DNA of 64,000 nucleotides from positions 75,049 through 139,048 of the forward strand of contig CALFTK010000011.1 of assembly GCA_937916465.1 (NCBI GenBank). The letters are read 5' to 3'. Positions 45,680-56,135 of this stretch are shown in pieces (the stretch's first letter is position 1; every line of letters begins with the position of its first letter). The position numbers and the translations under genes were made by a program. The DNA is from an uncultured Bacteroidales bacterium (GTDB lineage: Bacteria; Bacteroidota; Bacteroidia; Bacteroidales; Bacteroidaceae). The notes under the pieces are model-generated. The model did not search any database, was not told where the DNA came from, and saw only the letters and a program-made list of their open reading frames with translations.

Positions 45680-46333
45680 ATGCAGAATTACAAGATAAAC
45701 AGCTATAAGGGTAATCGAAAAGAGAAAGAACATTTTGATGCGATGTCAAAGTCTCAGAGATTCCTGAAGCGTACTTTTGATATAGTGTTTTCCTTTATGG
45801 GTCTGCTTTTGCTCTCCCCATTGATGTTGATATTTTCTATAGTATTGCTCTTTGATGATGGACCGATAATATTCAAGCAGGAGCGAATAGGCTACAAAGG
45901 AAAGCCATTTATGATATACAAGTTCAGAACAATGCATGTCAATGCAGAATCGGATGGTATTCCACGTCTTGAAGAGGAGAGAAACAGACATTTGACTCCA
46001 TTCGGACGCTTCCTGCGTGCTCATCATTTAGATGAACTTCCACAACTTTGGAATGTTTTGAAGGGCGATATGTCTTTTGTAGGACCACGCCCTGAACGTC
46101 AGTATTTTATAGATCAGATAAACAGAGAGACAGATAACTATCATTATGTCTATCTGATGCGTCCGGGTATAACATCTTATGCTACTATATACAACGGTTA
46201 TACCGATACAATGGATAAGATGTTGAAAAGATTGGAATATGACCTTGATTATCTGGATAACAGGTCATTATTCCTTGATTTGAAAATTATTGTAAAGACA
46301 GTTTTGTCAATAGTAAGTGGTAAGAAATTTTAA
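45680..46333 (+). CDS. Initiating sugar transferase of the polysaccharide locus
   Basis: A 217-residue bacterial sugar transferase (polyprenyl-phosphate hexose-1-P transferase type). One N-terminal membrane segment (DIVFSFMGLLLLSPLMLIFSIVLLF, ~33-57), then KFRTMHVNAESDGIPRL, LRAHHLDELPQLWNVLKGDMSFVGPRPE and a C-terminal helix. It moves a sugar-1-phosphate onto undecaprenyl phosphate, the first step of the repeat unit. It is shorter than full WbaP/WcaJ proteins, which carry four extra membrane segments. First gene of a run of tightly spaced genes to 60274. Confidence 0.9.
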   Translation: MQNYKINSYKGNRKEKEHFDAMSKSQRFLKRTFDIVFSFMGLLLLSPLMLIFSIVLLFDDGPIIFKQERIGYKGKPFMIYKFRTMHVNAESDGIPRLEEERNRHLTPFGRFLRAHHLDELPQLWNVLKGDMSFVGPRPERQYFIDQINRETDNYHYVYLMRPGITSYATIYNGYTDTMDKMLKRLEYDLDYLDNRSLFLDLKIIVKTVLSIVSGKKF

Positions 46334-46343
46334 ACAAGACAAT

Positions 46344-48830
46344 ATGATTAAAAGGGTGTTGTTGTCTATTATGTTGCTTGCATCTGCTGCGCTGACAGTA
46401 TCGGCTCAGATGTCAGAGGATAGAATAATAGAGTTTATTACGGAACAACAAGAAAAGGGTGTTCCACAAGAACAGATAGTTTACGAATTGAATAGACGTG
46501 GTGTTACTATACAGCAGCTACAGTCAATGCGTGAAAAGTACGAAAAGCAGCAGTCAACAGGTATAATGGGCAATACTTTGTCTGGTGATAAAACTGTACA
46601 GTCTCGTACCAGAAATTCAGCTAACAGCACTCTGAATCTTATACAGACAGAAGATGAGAGAAAAGAGGCAACAAAGATGTCCGAAGAGGAAAAGTTGCAG
46701 GTAATGTATAATGAATCAATGTTTCTTTTTATAGATTCCATGTACCTGCTAAAGCAGTCATTTATGCCTCTGAAAAGGGAAATATATGGTCACAGCATAT
46801 TTCAGAATAAGGAACTCTCTTTTGAACCAAGTATGAATATTGCCACACCTAAAGATTACAAATTAGGTGCCGGCGATGAGGTGATAATTGATATTTGGGG
46901 GGCATCGCAGATGACAGTCAGAGAGATAATATCGCCCGATGGCAGTATTATGGTAGAAAATCTGGGACCGGTCTATTTGAATGGAATGACAGTTTCCGAA
47001 GCCAATAAACATATTAAAAGAGTTTTCGGTCAGATATATGCAGGTCTTGATGATGAAAACAAGAGTTCAGAAATCAATCTCACATTGGGTCAGGCACGTT
47101 CAATTCAGGTTAATGTAATGGGCGAAGTGGAAAATCCCGGAACATACGTTTTGTCATCATTTGCCACAATCTTCAATGCTCTTTATATGGCTGGCGGTGT
47201 GAATGATTTGGGTACAATGCGTGATATCAAGCTATACCGTAATAATAAGGAGATAGCATCTGTAGATATATATGACTACCTGCATAATGGTAACTTGTCC
47301 AAAGATATACGTCTTAACGATAATGATGTTATTATTGTATCACCATACAAAACCATGGTTGCCATAGAGGGTAGAATACGTCGTCCTATGTTATATGAAA
47401 TGAAAGAGACCGAATCTCTGCAACAGCTTGTGGAGTATGCCGGAGGTCTTTCTGCCGATGCTTACAAAAAGGATTTACGTGTTATTCGTATGGGTGAATT
47501 GCAACGTCAAATATTTACTGTGCCTGTAGAACAACACTCCTCTTTCCTTCTGACAGATGGCGATTCCATATATGTGGATTCCATACAGACTACTTTTGCC
47601 AATATGGCAGAGATTAGAGGTGCGGTATATCGTCCGGGACAGTTCCAGATAGACGATAATATAAACAGTGTAAAAGAACTTGTTGAAATAGCAGGTGGCA
47701 TTCGCGAAGATGCTTTTATGGGTCGCGCTCTTTTGAATCGTACAAATCCGGATAAGACTTTGGTCAATCAATCCGTAGATATAGAGGGTTTGCTGGCCGG
47801 AAATGTAGCAGATATTGAACTCAGAAACGGTGATGTTTTGTTTATACCAAGTCTGTTTGATGTAAGAGAGGTGCCTGTATTGCAGATATATGGCGAAGTG
47901 TTGTTCCCGGGTAAATATCAGTATTCTGATAATACTCATATTGAAGACCTTATTTTACAGGCAGGCGGTTTAAAGGAATCTGCTTCAATATCCAAAATTG
48001 ATGTGGTTCGCAAAAAGAGTGACAGGAATGCAATAACAGCATCTGATACTATTTCTGAAATCTATTCATTCAGCATAGATGAGAATCTGAAAATAATGGC
48101 AAACGACTTCACTTTGAAACCTTTTGACGAAGTTTATGTACGTAAAAGTCCGGGCCATATTGATGTGAAACGTGTTATAGTAGATGGTGAAGTTCTGTTC
48201 CCCGGTAACTATTCACTAAAAACCAACAACGAACGTCTTAGCGATTTGATTGAACGTGCCGGTTTGTTTACCTCAGAAGCTTATCCTGAAGGTGCACGTT
48301 TGGAACGAACTATGACGGAAGAGGAACGTATGCGCATGAAGGATCTTGCAAAGATAATATCGGCAGACGATTCTCTTGCGTTGGCATCAATTGATATGGC
48401 TACCACTTTTTATGTGGGTATAGACCTGAAAAGGGCAATGGAGAAGCCGGGTGGCGATGAAGATATTACTTTGCGTGACGGAGACCGTATAATTGTGCCG
48501 GAATTTACTAACACGGTAAAGATGAATGGTGAAGTTATGTATTCTAACACAATTTCTTATAATCAGGGTAAACGTTTGAAGTATTATGTCGATAAGGCCG
48601 GTGGATATACCCAAAATGCCAAAAAGAGCAAGGCATACGTTATCTATATGAATGGTTCTGTAGCCAAGGCAAGGAAGGCATCTTCCAGACTGATTCAGCC
48701 AGGCTGCGAAATAGTGGTGCCTTCAAAGGGTGAACGCGATGGTATGACTACATCAGAAATTCTCAGTTTGAGTTCAACATCGGCATCGTTGGCTACAGTC
48801 GTTATTGCATTGCTTAATCTTTTTAGATAG
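46344..48830 (+). CDS. Polysaccharide export protein with SLBB repeats (Wza-like)
   Basis: An 828-residue exported protein; the start at 46344 (MIKRVLLSIMLLASAAL) is preferred over an in-frame ATG nine codons earlier because it begins the signal peptide. A poly-export domain follows (YKLGAGDEVIIDIWGASQMT, about 165-240), then repeated SLBB domains (VNVMGEVENPGTYVLSSFATIFNALYMAGG; AEIRGAVYRPGQFQIDDN; LQIYGEVLFPGKYQYSDNTHIEDLILQAGG; VDGEVLFPGNYSLKTN; VKMNGEVMYSNTISYN). Ends with a short hydrophobic segment before the C-terminus. It forms the outer-membrane or periplasmic conduit for the capsule or EPS. Confidence 0.92.
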   Translation: MIKRVLLSIMLLASAALTVSAQMSEDRIIEFITEQQEKGVPQEQIVYELNRRGVTIQQLQSMREKYEKQQSTGIMGNTLSGDKTVQSRTRNSANSTLNLIQTEDERKEATKMSEEEKLQVMYNESMFLFIDSMYLLKQSFMPLKREIYGHSIFQNKELSFEPSMNIATPKDYKLGAGDEVIIDIWGASQMTVREIISPDGSIMVENLGPVYLNGMTVSEANKHIKRVFGQIYAGLDDENKSSEINLTLGQARSIQVNVMGEVENPGTYVLSSFATIFNALYMAGGVNDLGTMRDIKLYRNNKEIASVDIYDYLHNGNLSKDIRLNDNDVIIVSPYKTMVAIEGRIRRPMLYEMKETESLQQLVEYAGGLSADAYKKDLRVIRMGELQRQIFTVPVEQHSSFLLTDGDSIYVDSIQTTFANMAEIRGAVYRPGQFQIDDNINSVKELVEIAGGIREDAFMGRALLNRTNPDKTLVNQSVDIEGLLAGNVADIELRNGDVLFIPSLFDVREVPVLQIYGEVLFPGKYQYSDNTHIEDLILQAGGLKESASISKIDVVRKKSDRNAITASDTISEIYSFSIDENLKIMANDFTLKPFDEVYVRKSPGHIDVKRVIVDGEVLFPGNYSLKTNNERLSDLIERAGLFTSEAYPEGARLERTMTEEERMRMKDLAKIISADDSLALASIDMATTFYVGIDLKRAMEKPGGDEDITLRDGDRIIVPEFTNTVKMNGEVMYSNTISYNQGKRLKYYVDKAGGYTQNAKKSKAYVIYMNGSVAKARKASSRLIQPGCEIVVPSKGERDGMTTSEILSLSSTSASLATVVIALLNLFR

Positions 48831-48854
48831 TGTTGTTTGAAAATCTTTATAGTT

Positions 48855-49958
48855 ATGGAAGAACAGAACGAAAAGAAACAATTACTTAAAGAAGCAGATC
48901 TTTTGCAAGTCATATCAAAGTTGTTTTCCAAATGGAAATTTATTTTGGTGGTTAGTTCACTATTCTTTGTGTTTGGTGTGATAATGGCATTCAGCACCAT
49001 CAAAGAGTACACATCAGAAATTGTGGTGGCACCTGAAGCTGCCGGGTCTTCTGTGAGTGCCGGTCTGGGTTCTCTTGCTGCGATGGTAGGTATAGATATG
49101 GCTGCAATGTCAGGAGGTGATGCTATATATCCTATTCTCTATCCAGACATTATTCAGTCATTGCCCTTTCTTTCATCGCTTTTCGATGTAAGAGTGCAAT
49201 CATTAGATGGTTCCATAGATACAACATACTACTACTACAAGAGTAAATTGCAGAAGAAATCGTGGGTTGATCACATAAAAGCTTTGCCAAAAAAGGCTAT
49301 GAAAGGTGTGAAAAACCTGTTCTCAAAACCATCTGCAGGTGGTAATCCTGCTGTGTTTGACCCATACAGACTATCAGAAAACCAAATGGTTATGATAGAG
49401 AATCTCAGCAACTCTATATCTGTGTTTGTTGATAAAAAGACAGAAGTCATTACATTGTCATATACAGATCAGGATCCTTTGATTGCTGCTACCATGACCG
49501 ATACTATTATGAACCGTTTGCAACAGCGTATCACAGAGTATAGAACAAAAAAAGCTATGGATGACTGTATCTACATAGAGAAACTGTATAATGAAGCCAA
49601 AGCCGATTACGAACAGGCCCAGGAAGCATACGCAATCTATGCAGATAGACATCGTAATGTAACGCAGGAACGTTTTTTGGTTGAAATGGAACGTCTTGAG
49701 GCCGACAAGGATTTGAAGAATACACTTTATACCCAATGGTCACAGCAACTATTGCTGGCAAAAGCCAAGGTACAGGAATATACACCCGCTTTCACAACTT
49801 TGAAACCGGCTGCTGTTCCGGCGCTTCCTTCAACAATGCGTAAGTTGATGATTATGTTTCTTTACACTGTTTTGGGTGGTGTGGTTGCAGTTGCATACGT
49901 CTTGTTGAAAGAACCTGTAATAAATATTTGGAAGAAACTGTTTAAATCTGACGTGTGA
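48855..49958 (+). CDS. Wzz/chain-length determinant-like protein
   Basis: A 367-residue inner-membrane protein from MEEQNEKKQLLKEAD (48855); a start six codons upstream exists but is less natural. N-terminal TM (FILVVSSLFFVFGVIMAF, ~28-46), a periplasmic stretch with coiled-coil-like helices (YNEAKADYEQAQEAYAIYADRHRN), and a C-terminal TM (KLMIMFLYTVLGGVVAVAYVL). This is the polysaccharide co-polymerase layout without a kinase domain. It sets chain length with the Wzy polymerase next door. The stop overlaps the GTG start of the following gene. Confidence 0.85.
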   Translation: MEEQNEKKQLLKEADLLQVISKLFSKWKFILVVSSLFFVFGVIMAFSTIKEYTSEIVVAPEAAGSSVSAGLGSLAAMVGIDMAAMSGGDAIYPILYPDIIQSLPFLSSLFDVRVQSLDGSIDTTYYYYKSKLQKKSWVDHIKALPKKAMKGVKNLFSKPSAGGNPAVFDPYRLSENQMVMIENLSNSISVFVDKKTEVITLSYTDQDPLIAATMTDTIMNRLQQRITEYRTKKAMDDCIYIEKLYNEAKADYEQAQEAYAIYADRHRNVTQERFLVEMERLEADKDLKNTLYTQWSQQLLLAKAKVQEYTPAFTTLKPAAVPALPSTMRKLMIMFLYTVLGGVVAVAYVLLKEPVINIWKKLFKSDV

Positions 49959-51142
49959 TATATGTAGTCGTATTTATACTGCTGCTTATACCGGTTGTTA
50001 AATACGATTTGATGGCCAAAAGCGGTGGAGAGAATAAGTGGTATTATTTTAATCTGATAGTTCTTATTCTTCTGGCCGGATTACGCTATAGAGTGGGTGG
50101 GGATACCCTTATGTACATGTCAATGTACAATGAATGGCCCGCTTTTGATGAGTTAAAATATTTTGATTTTGAAACAGCTTTGTACAATCCGCTATGGTAT
50201 GTATATACATCAATACCCAAAAGCATAAGTGATGAATTCTGGGTGTTCCAGATGATACAGGCTGTTTTTGTGAATTGTGTCTTCTTTAGCTTTTTCAAAA
50301 AATATTCTCCATCATACTATTTCTCTGCAATATTGGTCTATTATGTAGGCTATTATTGTTACTTCAATATGGAGATAATGCGTGAAATTCTATGTATCAG
50401 TATTCTGATGTTAATGACCGGTTGGTTAGAGGAAAAAAAATATATCCCTTACTTTATAGGTTGTGCTGTGGCTGTTGCAATCCACTTTTCAGCATTGATA
50501 ATGTTAGTGTTACCACTATTGTATATATTCTTTAAAAAACCATCATGGAAGTGGCAACTGATAATAATGCTTGCTGTGATAGTAGTGCTGAATGTAGTGA
50601 ATATTGTATCCATAGTTATTTCAATGTTGCCGTTGGATGAACAGTTTGGTATGTTGATAGAGAAGTATCTTGATATAGAGACAAATCTTAATGGTATGAT
50701 ATCTCAGCTTATACTATATTTACCTGTTTTGGGAATGATATTCATTAGAGAGAGATACCCAATTAACTACCATGATAACTTTACTCCCATAATTATGGGT
50801 GTTGTCTTTGCTTATGCCATGTCAATGGGATTTGCCGGTTTTGGCAGACTTGTAAATTACTTTATTCCATTTGTAATAGTGTATATGGTTCATACAATCT
50901 ATTACTTTATAAGCAATGTGGATTTTAAAATCAGCCAGATTTCGCATGTTGTATTATCGCTTTCTCTATGTCTGTTGGTATTTAACTACACATTTTATTA
51001 CGTCCGTGATAAATCTGATGCATATCCGGGAACCCAATTCTACGATCGTTATTCTCCCTATTATTCTGTTTTAAATCCTAAGATAGATAATCATAGAGAG
51101 AAATATATAGAAAATGATATGAACGTCTCATTCGATTTCTAA
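49955..51142 (+). CDS. EpsG-family polymerase (Wzy-like)
   Basis: A 395-residue polytopic membrane protein with around ten hydrophobic segments; starts at a GTG (49955) inside the previous stop region. EpsG-type features are VLILLAGLRYRVGGDTLMYMSMYN near residue 40 and a conserved membrane-embedded middle part (YYCYFNMEIMREILCISILML, IHFSALIMLVLPLLYIFF). It probably polymerises lipid-linked repeat units on the periplasmic face of the inner membrane. Confidence 0.85.
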   Translation: MIYVVVFILLLIPVVKYDLMAKSGGENKWYYFNLIVLILLAGLRYRVGGDTLMYMSMYNEWPAFDELKYFDFETALYNPLWYVYTSIPKSISDEFWVFQMIQAVFVNCVFFSFFKKYSPSYYFSAILVYYVGYYCYFNMEIMREILCISILMLMTGWLEEKKYIPYFIGCAVAVAIHFSALIMLVLPLLYIFFKKPSWKWQLIIMLAVIVVLNVVNIVSIVISMLPLDEQFGMLIEKYLDIETNLNGMISQLILYLPVLGMIFIRERYPINYHDNFTPIIMGVVFAYAMSMGFAGFGRLVNYFIPFVIVYMVHTIYYFISNVDFKISQISHVVLSLSLCLLVFNYTFYYVRDKSDAYPGTQFYDRYSPYYSVLNPKIDNHREKYIENDMNVSFDF

Positions 51143-51146
51143 CTCA

Positions 51147-52415
51147 ATGGATATAAAAAGATATAAACAGGTAATAGAGAACTTCTTCTCACTTTCGGCA
51201 CTGAATGCTATAAACATAGTACTTCAGCTTGTTACATTGCCCTATATTATGGGTGTGGTAGGGGAAGCTAACTATGGAATCTATTCGTATGTTTTTATTG
51301 TTATACAGTATATTATCCTGTTTAGCACATACGGTTTTAACTACACTGCCACAAAACAGATTTCAGAAAATCGTGATGATATAGATGCCGTTAACCGTAT
51401 ATATAATGCCGTTATTGGATGTAAGGTCCTTATAGCAACTTCTTTGGTCCTCTTGGTAATATTGTTTTCAAATATGGTATTCGAAGAGCAGATAGGATTT
51501 AAAATGTTTCTGTTGGGATTAGGTATGATAGTGGGCGATATTGTTACTCCTATTTGGCTATTCCAGGGGATGGAGAAGATGAAATTTATGACTCTTGTAA
51601 ATTCATCTTCAAAAATTCTTTTTACAGTATTAGTGTTCTTTGTTATACGTGATTCAGACGATTTCTACATTCTTATACTCTTAAATTCCTGTGGTTATCT
51701 GTTGGCAGGTGTTTTGAGTCTTATTGTTGCCCGTAAACAGTTTAATGTAAAATTGTCTATGCCGAAATATTCGGAAATGAAATTGCAACTGAAAGACGGT
51801 AAAGCCATGTTTGGATCGACCTTTGGTATGAATCTGTATAGAAATGCTCATATCATTATTCTAAAACATCTGGTATCGAATGAAGCTGTAGGTATATTTT
51901 CTGCTGCGGAAAAAATTATTCATGGTGTTCAGTCATTTATCCTACCGGCTGCACAGGCTCTATTCCCACATATAAGTGCCAGATTCAAAGATGGAAATAA
52001 GGAGACTAATATAAAAACAATGAACAGAATGATACTGCCTTTTGTGGGCTTTGCATCGTTGGTGGCACTGTTTGTCTTTATTATAGCGCCTTGGATTCCG
52101 GATATATTCAATATATTTAGAGGCAATTATGGCGATAAGTTTATAAATTGTATTCCACTTATACGAATTATGGTACTTGTAATCCTGTTCGGTGAAGTGA
52201 ATTATTTAGTAGGTATAGTGGGCCTGGTTAATATGAATAAACAGTCCTATTTCTTTAAATCGGTAATAATAACAGGTGTCTTTAGTTGTTTGTTGACCAC
52301 CCTTCTTGCAAACAGTTGTGGAGCGTTTGCCGGGGCCATATCGTTGTCAGCATCGGAAGGACTTCTTATGCTACTTTGCCTATTTGGACTAATTAGAATC
52401 AAGAAATCATTATGA
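51147..52415 (+). CDS. Oligosaccharide flippase (Wzx-like)
   Basis: A 422-residue protein of about 12 membrane segments in the MATE/PST layout: FFSLSALNAINIVLQLVTLPYIMGVVGEANYGIYSY at the N-terminus, TYGFNYTATKQIS, WLFQGMEKMKFMTLVN and AAEKIIHGVQSFILPAAQALFPHISARF. It moves undecaprenyl-linked repeat units across the inner membrane. Four bp after the polymerase and overlapping the next glycosyltransferase by 4 bp. Confidence 0.92.
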   Translation: MDIKRYKQVIENFFSLSALNAINIVLQLVTLPYIMGVVGEANYGIYSYVFIVIQYIILFSTYGFNYTATKQISENRDDIDAVNRIYNAVIGCKVLIATSLVLLVILFSNMVFEEQIGFKMFLLGLGMIVGDIVTPIWLFQGMEKMKFMTLVNSSSKILFTVLVFFVIRDSDDFYILILLNSCGYLLAGVLSLIVARKQFNVKLSMPKYSEMKLQLKDGKAMFGSTFGMNLYRNAHIIILKHLVSNEAVGIFSAAEKIIHGVQSFILPAAQALFPHISARFKDGNKETNIKTMNRMILPFVGFASLVALFVFIIAPWIPDIFNIFRGNYGDKFINCIPLIRIMVLVILFGEVNYLVGIVGLVNMNKQSYFFKSVIITGVFSCLLTTLLANSCGAFAGAISLSASEGLLMLLCLFGLIRIKKSL

Positions 52416-53362
52416 CAGCTATAATATTGATAAATTGGAATGGTGCGGACGATACATTGGCCTGTTTGAATTCTTTATTGAAGGCTGATGGCGATTTTTT
52501 TGTTGTGGTGGTTGACAATGCATCTACAGACGATTCAGTTCTGCGTCTCAATGATTTTGCGCAACAACATAGTGACAAGAATCGCATAGATATACTTGCT
52601 TTAGACGACAATTATGGATTTGCCGTTGGAAACAATAAGGGTGTGCAATATGCTATGCAGTTTGCACCAAGCAGCATCATGCTTCTTAATAACGATACAG
52701 AGGTAGATCCACATTTTTTACAAGAATTACAGAAGTTTTCTACTGAACATCCCGAATATAGAGTACTTACTCCACGCATTAACTATTTTCACGATAAGAA
52801 TCTTATTTGGGAATGTGGCGGCTTGATAAAAATTGGTGAACATAAAAAGTATTACGGCGATAAGTCCGGAACTCTACTTGATGGTATTGATTATTTTCCT
52901 ATAACATTTATATCGGGCTGCGCTATGTACTTCTATCCCGAATTGTTAGATATTGACAACAATATCTTTACAGATCGTTTCTTTTTTGGAGAGGAAGATT
53001 TTGATTTCTCTCTAAGAATGAAAAAGAAAGGAGTAAAAATGGCATGTGTACCTACATCACAAATTTATCATAAGGTGGGCAGAGCCAGGAAAAAAATGAG
53101 TACTAATGTAGGAAAATACTATATGTACTATCTAAACAGATTAATATTGTTGAGAATACACTATCCAAAGTTTGTTTATGTATTCATGAAGTTTCTCTAT
53201 ATGATTAATGCCTTTCGTTATTTTAAAAGTGTGAACCATTCACTAACTCTCTCTATAAAGATGTTAAAGCGTTTAAATAGAGAGGCCAAGACTAAATATG
53301 GGGTTAGCAGAGACGATTTTCAGGCTTTGATGATAGATAATAACTATTTTAAAAACAATTAA
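52412..53362 (+). CDS. Family 2 glycosyltransferase
   Basis: A 316-residue GT-A transferase: TAIILINWNGADDTLACLNSLLK, VVVDNASTDDSVLRL, LDDNYGFAVGNNKGVQYA, and a DxD-type LLNNDTEVDPHFL, followed by FFGEEDFDFSLRMKKKG. This matches rhamnosyl-/N-acetylglucosaminyl-type GT2 enzymes. It adds one residue of the repeat unit in the cytoplasm; donor and acceptor are unknown. Confidence 0.9.
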   Translation: MTAIILINWNGADDTLACLNSLLKADGDFFVVVVDNASTDDSVLRLNDFAQQHSDKNRIDILALDDNYGFAVGNNKGVQYAMQFAPSSIMLLNNDTEVDPHFLQELQKFSTEHPEYRVLTPRINYFHDKNLIWECGGLIKIGEHKKYYGDKSGTLLDGIDYFPITFISGCAMYFYPELLDIDNNIFTDRFFFGEEDFDFSLRMKKKGVKMACVPTSQIYHKVGRARKKMSTNVGKYYMYYLNRLILLRIHYPKFVYVFMKFLYMINAFRYFKSVNHSLTLSIKMLKRLNREAKTKYGVSRDDFQALMIDNNYFKNN

Positions 53363-53366
53363 TTAT

Positions 53367-54962
53367 ATGAAAATAGTTAGATTCTTGAACACGGTACGTT
53401 ATCTGACGTTAGGTCAGATATTCTTTCAGGTCTATTACAAGGTACGTAACAAGGTACGCTCAATATTGGGTTGTAGGCGTAGTTATAGATTGTACAAAAA
53501 GGGTAACAAATTAGGCTTTCTGACAGAATGGATAGATAAATCACAATCCTACAAAGGCGATGATTTATTCTCTTTTTTGAATATTGAAAGTAAGTTTACA
53601 GGAAAATGGGACGATAAATCCAACGGTGATTTGTGGTGCTACAATCTGAACTATATGGATTTTCTGCTACAGGATTCAATGACACTGTCTGAAGGTTATT
53701 CCTGGATAGAAAGATTTATTACTGATATTGACAATAACAGTATAGCAGACCACCCATATCCTATATCCTTACGCGGTATAAACTGGATTAAATTTGTTTC
53801 TTTGCACTATGATGAATTTACAGAAGAACAGCTGCGGAAAATAGATACAGCACTCTATTCACAATATAAAGTACTGATGCGCAATACGGAACGTCATCTT
53901 AAAGCTAATCACTATCTTGAGAATGGATTCTCATTGATGTTTGCAGCATGCTATTTTGAAGATGATAGATTCTTTAGAAAAGCTAAAAGGATTCTTAAAA
54001 GAGAGTTGAAGGAACAGATACTATCAGATGGAGCTCATTTTGAACTGAGCCCAATGTATCATTGTATTATATTGGACAGATTGATGGATTGCTGGAATGT
54101 GCTTGTACCTTCCAAATACTTTGAATTTGCAGCTGAACTTTATAATCCAATGGCTTCAATGATGCAATGGCTTGAATCTATAATGATAGAGGGAGACCAA
54201 ATTCCTCTGTTTAACGATGCTGCCAATGGAATAGCTCCAACCATTGCTGAATTAAGAGATTATGCATGGAGATTAGAAGTGGAATTGAAGTATTTGCCGT
54301 TATATGAAAGCGGATATAAAAGATGGCGTACTAAATCTTATCAGGTGGTGGCCGATGTGGGTCAATTAGGTCCTTCATATAATCTGGGTCATAGTCATGC
54401 AGATACCTTTAGTTTTGTTATGAACATAGCCAATAAACCATTTATTGTAGATACAGGAACATCTGTTTATACTGCCGGTGAACGTAGAGAGTATGAACGT
54501 TCTACAAAGGCTCATAATACAGTTTGTATTGATGGGCAGAATAGCAGTCAGGTGTGGGGCGCGTTTCGTTGTGCCAGACGTGCTACTGTAAAGATATTGG
54601 ATAGATGGCCGAGTTCTATTAGAGCTTCACATAATGGATATAAAAGGCTAGGAATAGAGTGTGAACGCGAATTTAACTCTATGGATGACAGATTTGAGAT
54701 AACAGATGTTGTAAAAGGTAATAAAAAAAGAGTGAGGGAGGCACGCTTTCATTTAGCAGAAACAGTGCAAGTAGTTGATGTGCAGAACAATAAAGTACTA
54801 ACATCGCTTGCATGTTTAGAGTTTGACGGAGCAACTGCTATTAATATTGAAAACGTTGAGATTAGTTCAGAATTCGGTATTCTTAAACCATCTAAATGTA
54901 TTTCGGTAAGATTTGACCGTAGATTGTGTACTAATATTATTCCTAATAAAGAATTGAAATAG
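53367..54962 (+). CDS. Heparinase II/III-like polysaccharide lyase
   Basis: A 531-residue protein without a clear signal peptide. N-terminal alpha/alpha toroid (about 60-300: NHYLENGFSLMFAACYF, DGAHFELSPMYHCIILDRLMD), then a heparinase II/III-like beta-sheet domain (about 320-500): SYNLGHSHADTFSFVMNIANKPFIVDTGTSVY, RSTKAHNTVCIDGQNSSQVW. The Tyr/His residues typical of the lyase site (NHYLE, GHSHAD, KAHNTV) are visible. Such genes occur in many polysaccharide loci and probably cut or edit uronic-acid-containing polymer, consistent with wecC/wecB downstream. Starts 4 bp after the GT2 gene. Confidence 0.85.
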   Translation: MKIVRFLNTVRYLTLGQIFFQVYYKVRNKVRSILGCRRSYRLYKKGNKLGFLTEWIDKSQSYKGDDLFSFLNIESKFTGKWDDKSNGDLWCYNLNYMDFLLQDSMTLSEGYSWIERFITDIDNNSIADHPYPISLRGINWIKFVSLHYDEFTEEQLRKIDTALYSQYKVLMRNTERHLKANHYLENGFSLMFAACYFEDDRFFRKAKRILKRELKEQILSDGAHFELSPMYHCIILDRLMDCWNVLVPSKYFEFAAELYNPMASMMQWLESIMIEGDQIPLFNDAANGIAPTIAELRDYAWRLEVELKYLPLYESGYKRWRTKSYQVVADVGQLGPSYNLGHSHADTFSFVMNIANKPFIVDTGTSVYTAGERREYERSTKAHNTVCIDGQNSSQVWGAFRCARRATVKILDRWPSSIRASHNGYKRLGIECEREFNSMDDRFEITDVVKGNKKRVREARFHLAETVQVVDVQNNKVLTSLACLEFDGATAINIENVEISSEFGILKPSKCISVRFDRRLCTNIIPNKELK

Positions 54963-54963
54963 T

Positions 54964-56073
54964 ATGAAAGTGTTGTTATGTTCTCCATTTGAAACAGGAG
55001 ATTGTAAAAATAAAGGTGGTATAGCAGTCTGGACCAAAAATATAATGGACTATAGCTCTACACAGTTGGACAATGTGGAGATAACGCTTCTGCCTTATAA
55101 TCGTTCCATATACATCCATAATAAACTAAACCCGATAATACGTATATGGAGAGGCATAACTGACTATCTGCGATTGATACGTATTACCAAACAAAAATTA
55201 AAATCTGAACAATTTGATGTTCTGCATCTTAGTTCAAGTGCTTTAATAAGCATAATACGCGATTATATAGTAATGCGTATGGCTAAAAGGTTCGGAGTAA
55301 AGGGAGTAATACACTTTCATTGTGGCAGAATACCGGGAATGGCGGCAGCAAACAATTGGCGTTGGAAGGTTTTGAAAAGAGTTGTGACAAATGCTTCTGC
55401 TACAATTGTATTGGACAATGAATCATATAAAACGTTACATAATTATGGGTTTGATAATGTTTTTCAAATACCCAATCCATTGTCAGACAATATTTCCGAA
55501 AGGGCTTTGAAACTATCAAAAGAGACAGAACGTATTTCGAAAAGGTTGCTCTATGTAGGTCATGTTATTCCTACCAAGGGTGTTTATGAACTTGTAGAGG
55601 CTTGTGCCGGAATATCCAACGTGGATTTATTTCTTGTGGGGTTGGTAAAGCCTGAAGTGGAAGCAGAACTTAAAGCGATTGTTAGGGATAGAGCAGGCGA
55701 TTGGTGTCATTTTATTGGCGAAAAGAGCCATGACGAGGTTTTGCAAGAGATGGCTAAATGTGATGTTTTTGTTTTTCCATCATATACAGAAGGCTTTCCT
55801 AATGTTATTATTGAGGCCATGGCTTGTGGATGTCCAATAATAGCATCAGCAGTAGGCGCAATACCTGAAATGTTGGGAGTAGGCGATACATATCAGTCGG
55901 GGGTGGTTGTTCAACCAAAGGATGTAGGTGGATTGAAGAGTGAAATACTGCATTTAATAGATAATAATTCTGTAAAAAAAGAACTGTCATTGCGTGCCCA
56001 AAAACGAGTAAAAGATATGTATGCAATAGATTCAGTTTGGAAAAGAATAATAAAAGTGTGGTATGCTAACTAA
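54964..56073 (+). CDS. Family 4 glycosyltransferase
   Basis: A 369-residue GT-B transferase. C-terminal half has the family-4 donor-binding pattern: RLLYVGHVIPTKGVYELVEAC, FIGEKSHDEVLQEMAKCDVFVFPSYTEGFPNVIIEAMACGCPII (EX7E motif, Glu near 274 and 282). N-terminal: GGIAVWTKNIMDYSS. Acts in the cytoplasm on the repeat unit; sugar unknown. Confidence 0.9.
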   Translation: MKVLLCSPFETGDCKNKGGIAVWTKNIMDYSSTQLDNVEITLLPYNRSIYIHNKLNPIIRIWRGITDYLRLIRITKQKLKSEQFDVLHLSSSALISIIRDYIVMRMAKRFGVKGVIHFHCGRIPGMAAANNWRWKVLKRVVTNASATIVLDNESYKTLHNYGFDNVFQIPNPLSDNISERALKLSKETERISKRLLYVGHVIPTKGVYELVEACAGISNVDLFLVGLVKPEVEAELKAIVRDRAGDWCHFIGEKSHDEVLQEMAKCDVFVFPSYTEGFPNVIIEAMACGCPIIASAVGAIPEMLGVGDTYQSGVVVQPKDVGGLKSEILHLIDNNSVKKELSLRAQKRVKDMYAIDSVWKRIIKVWYAN

Positions 56074-56135
56074 AGATGTACTTAGTTTGAAAATTGTAAT
56101 GAATATTTGGGTTACACTATAAATTATTTAAGAAT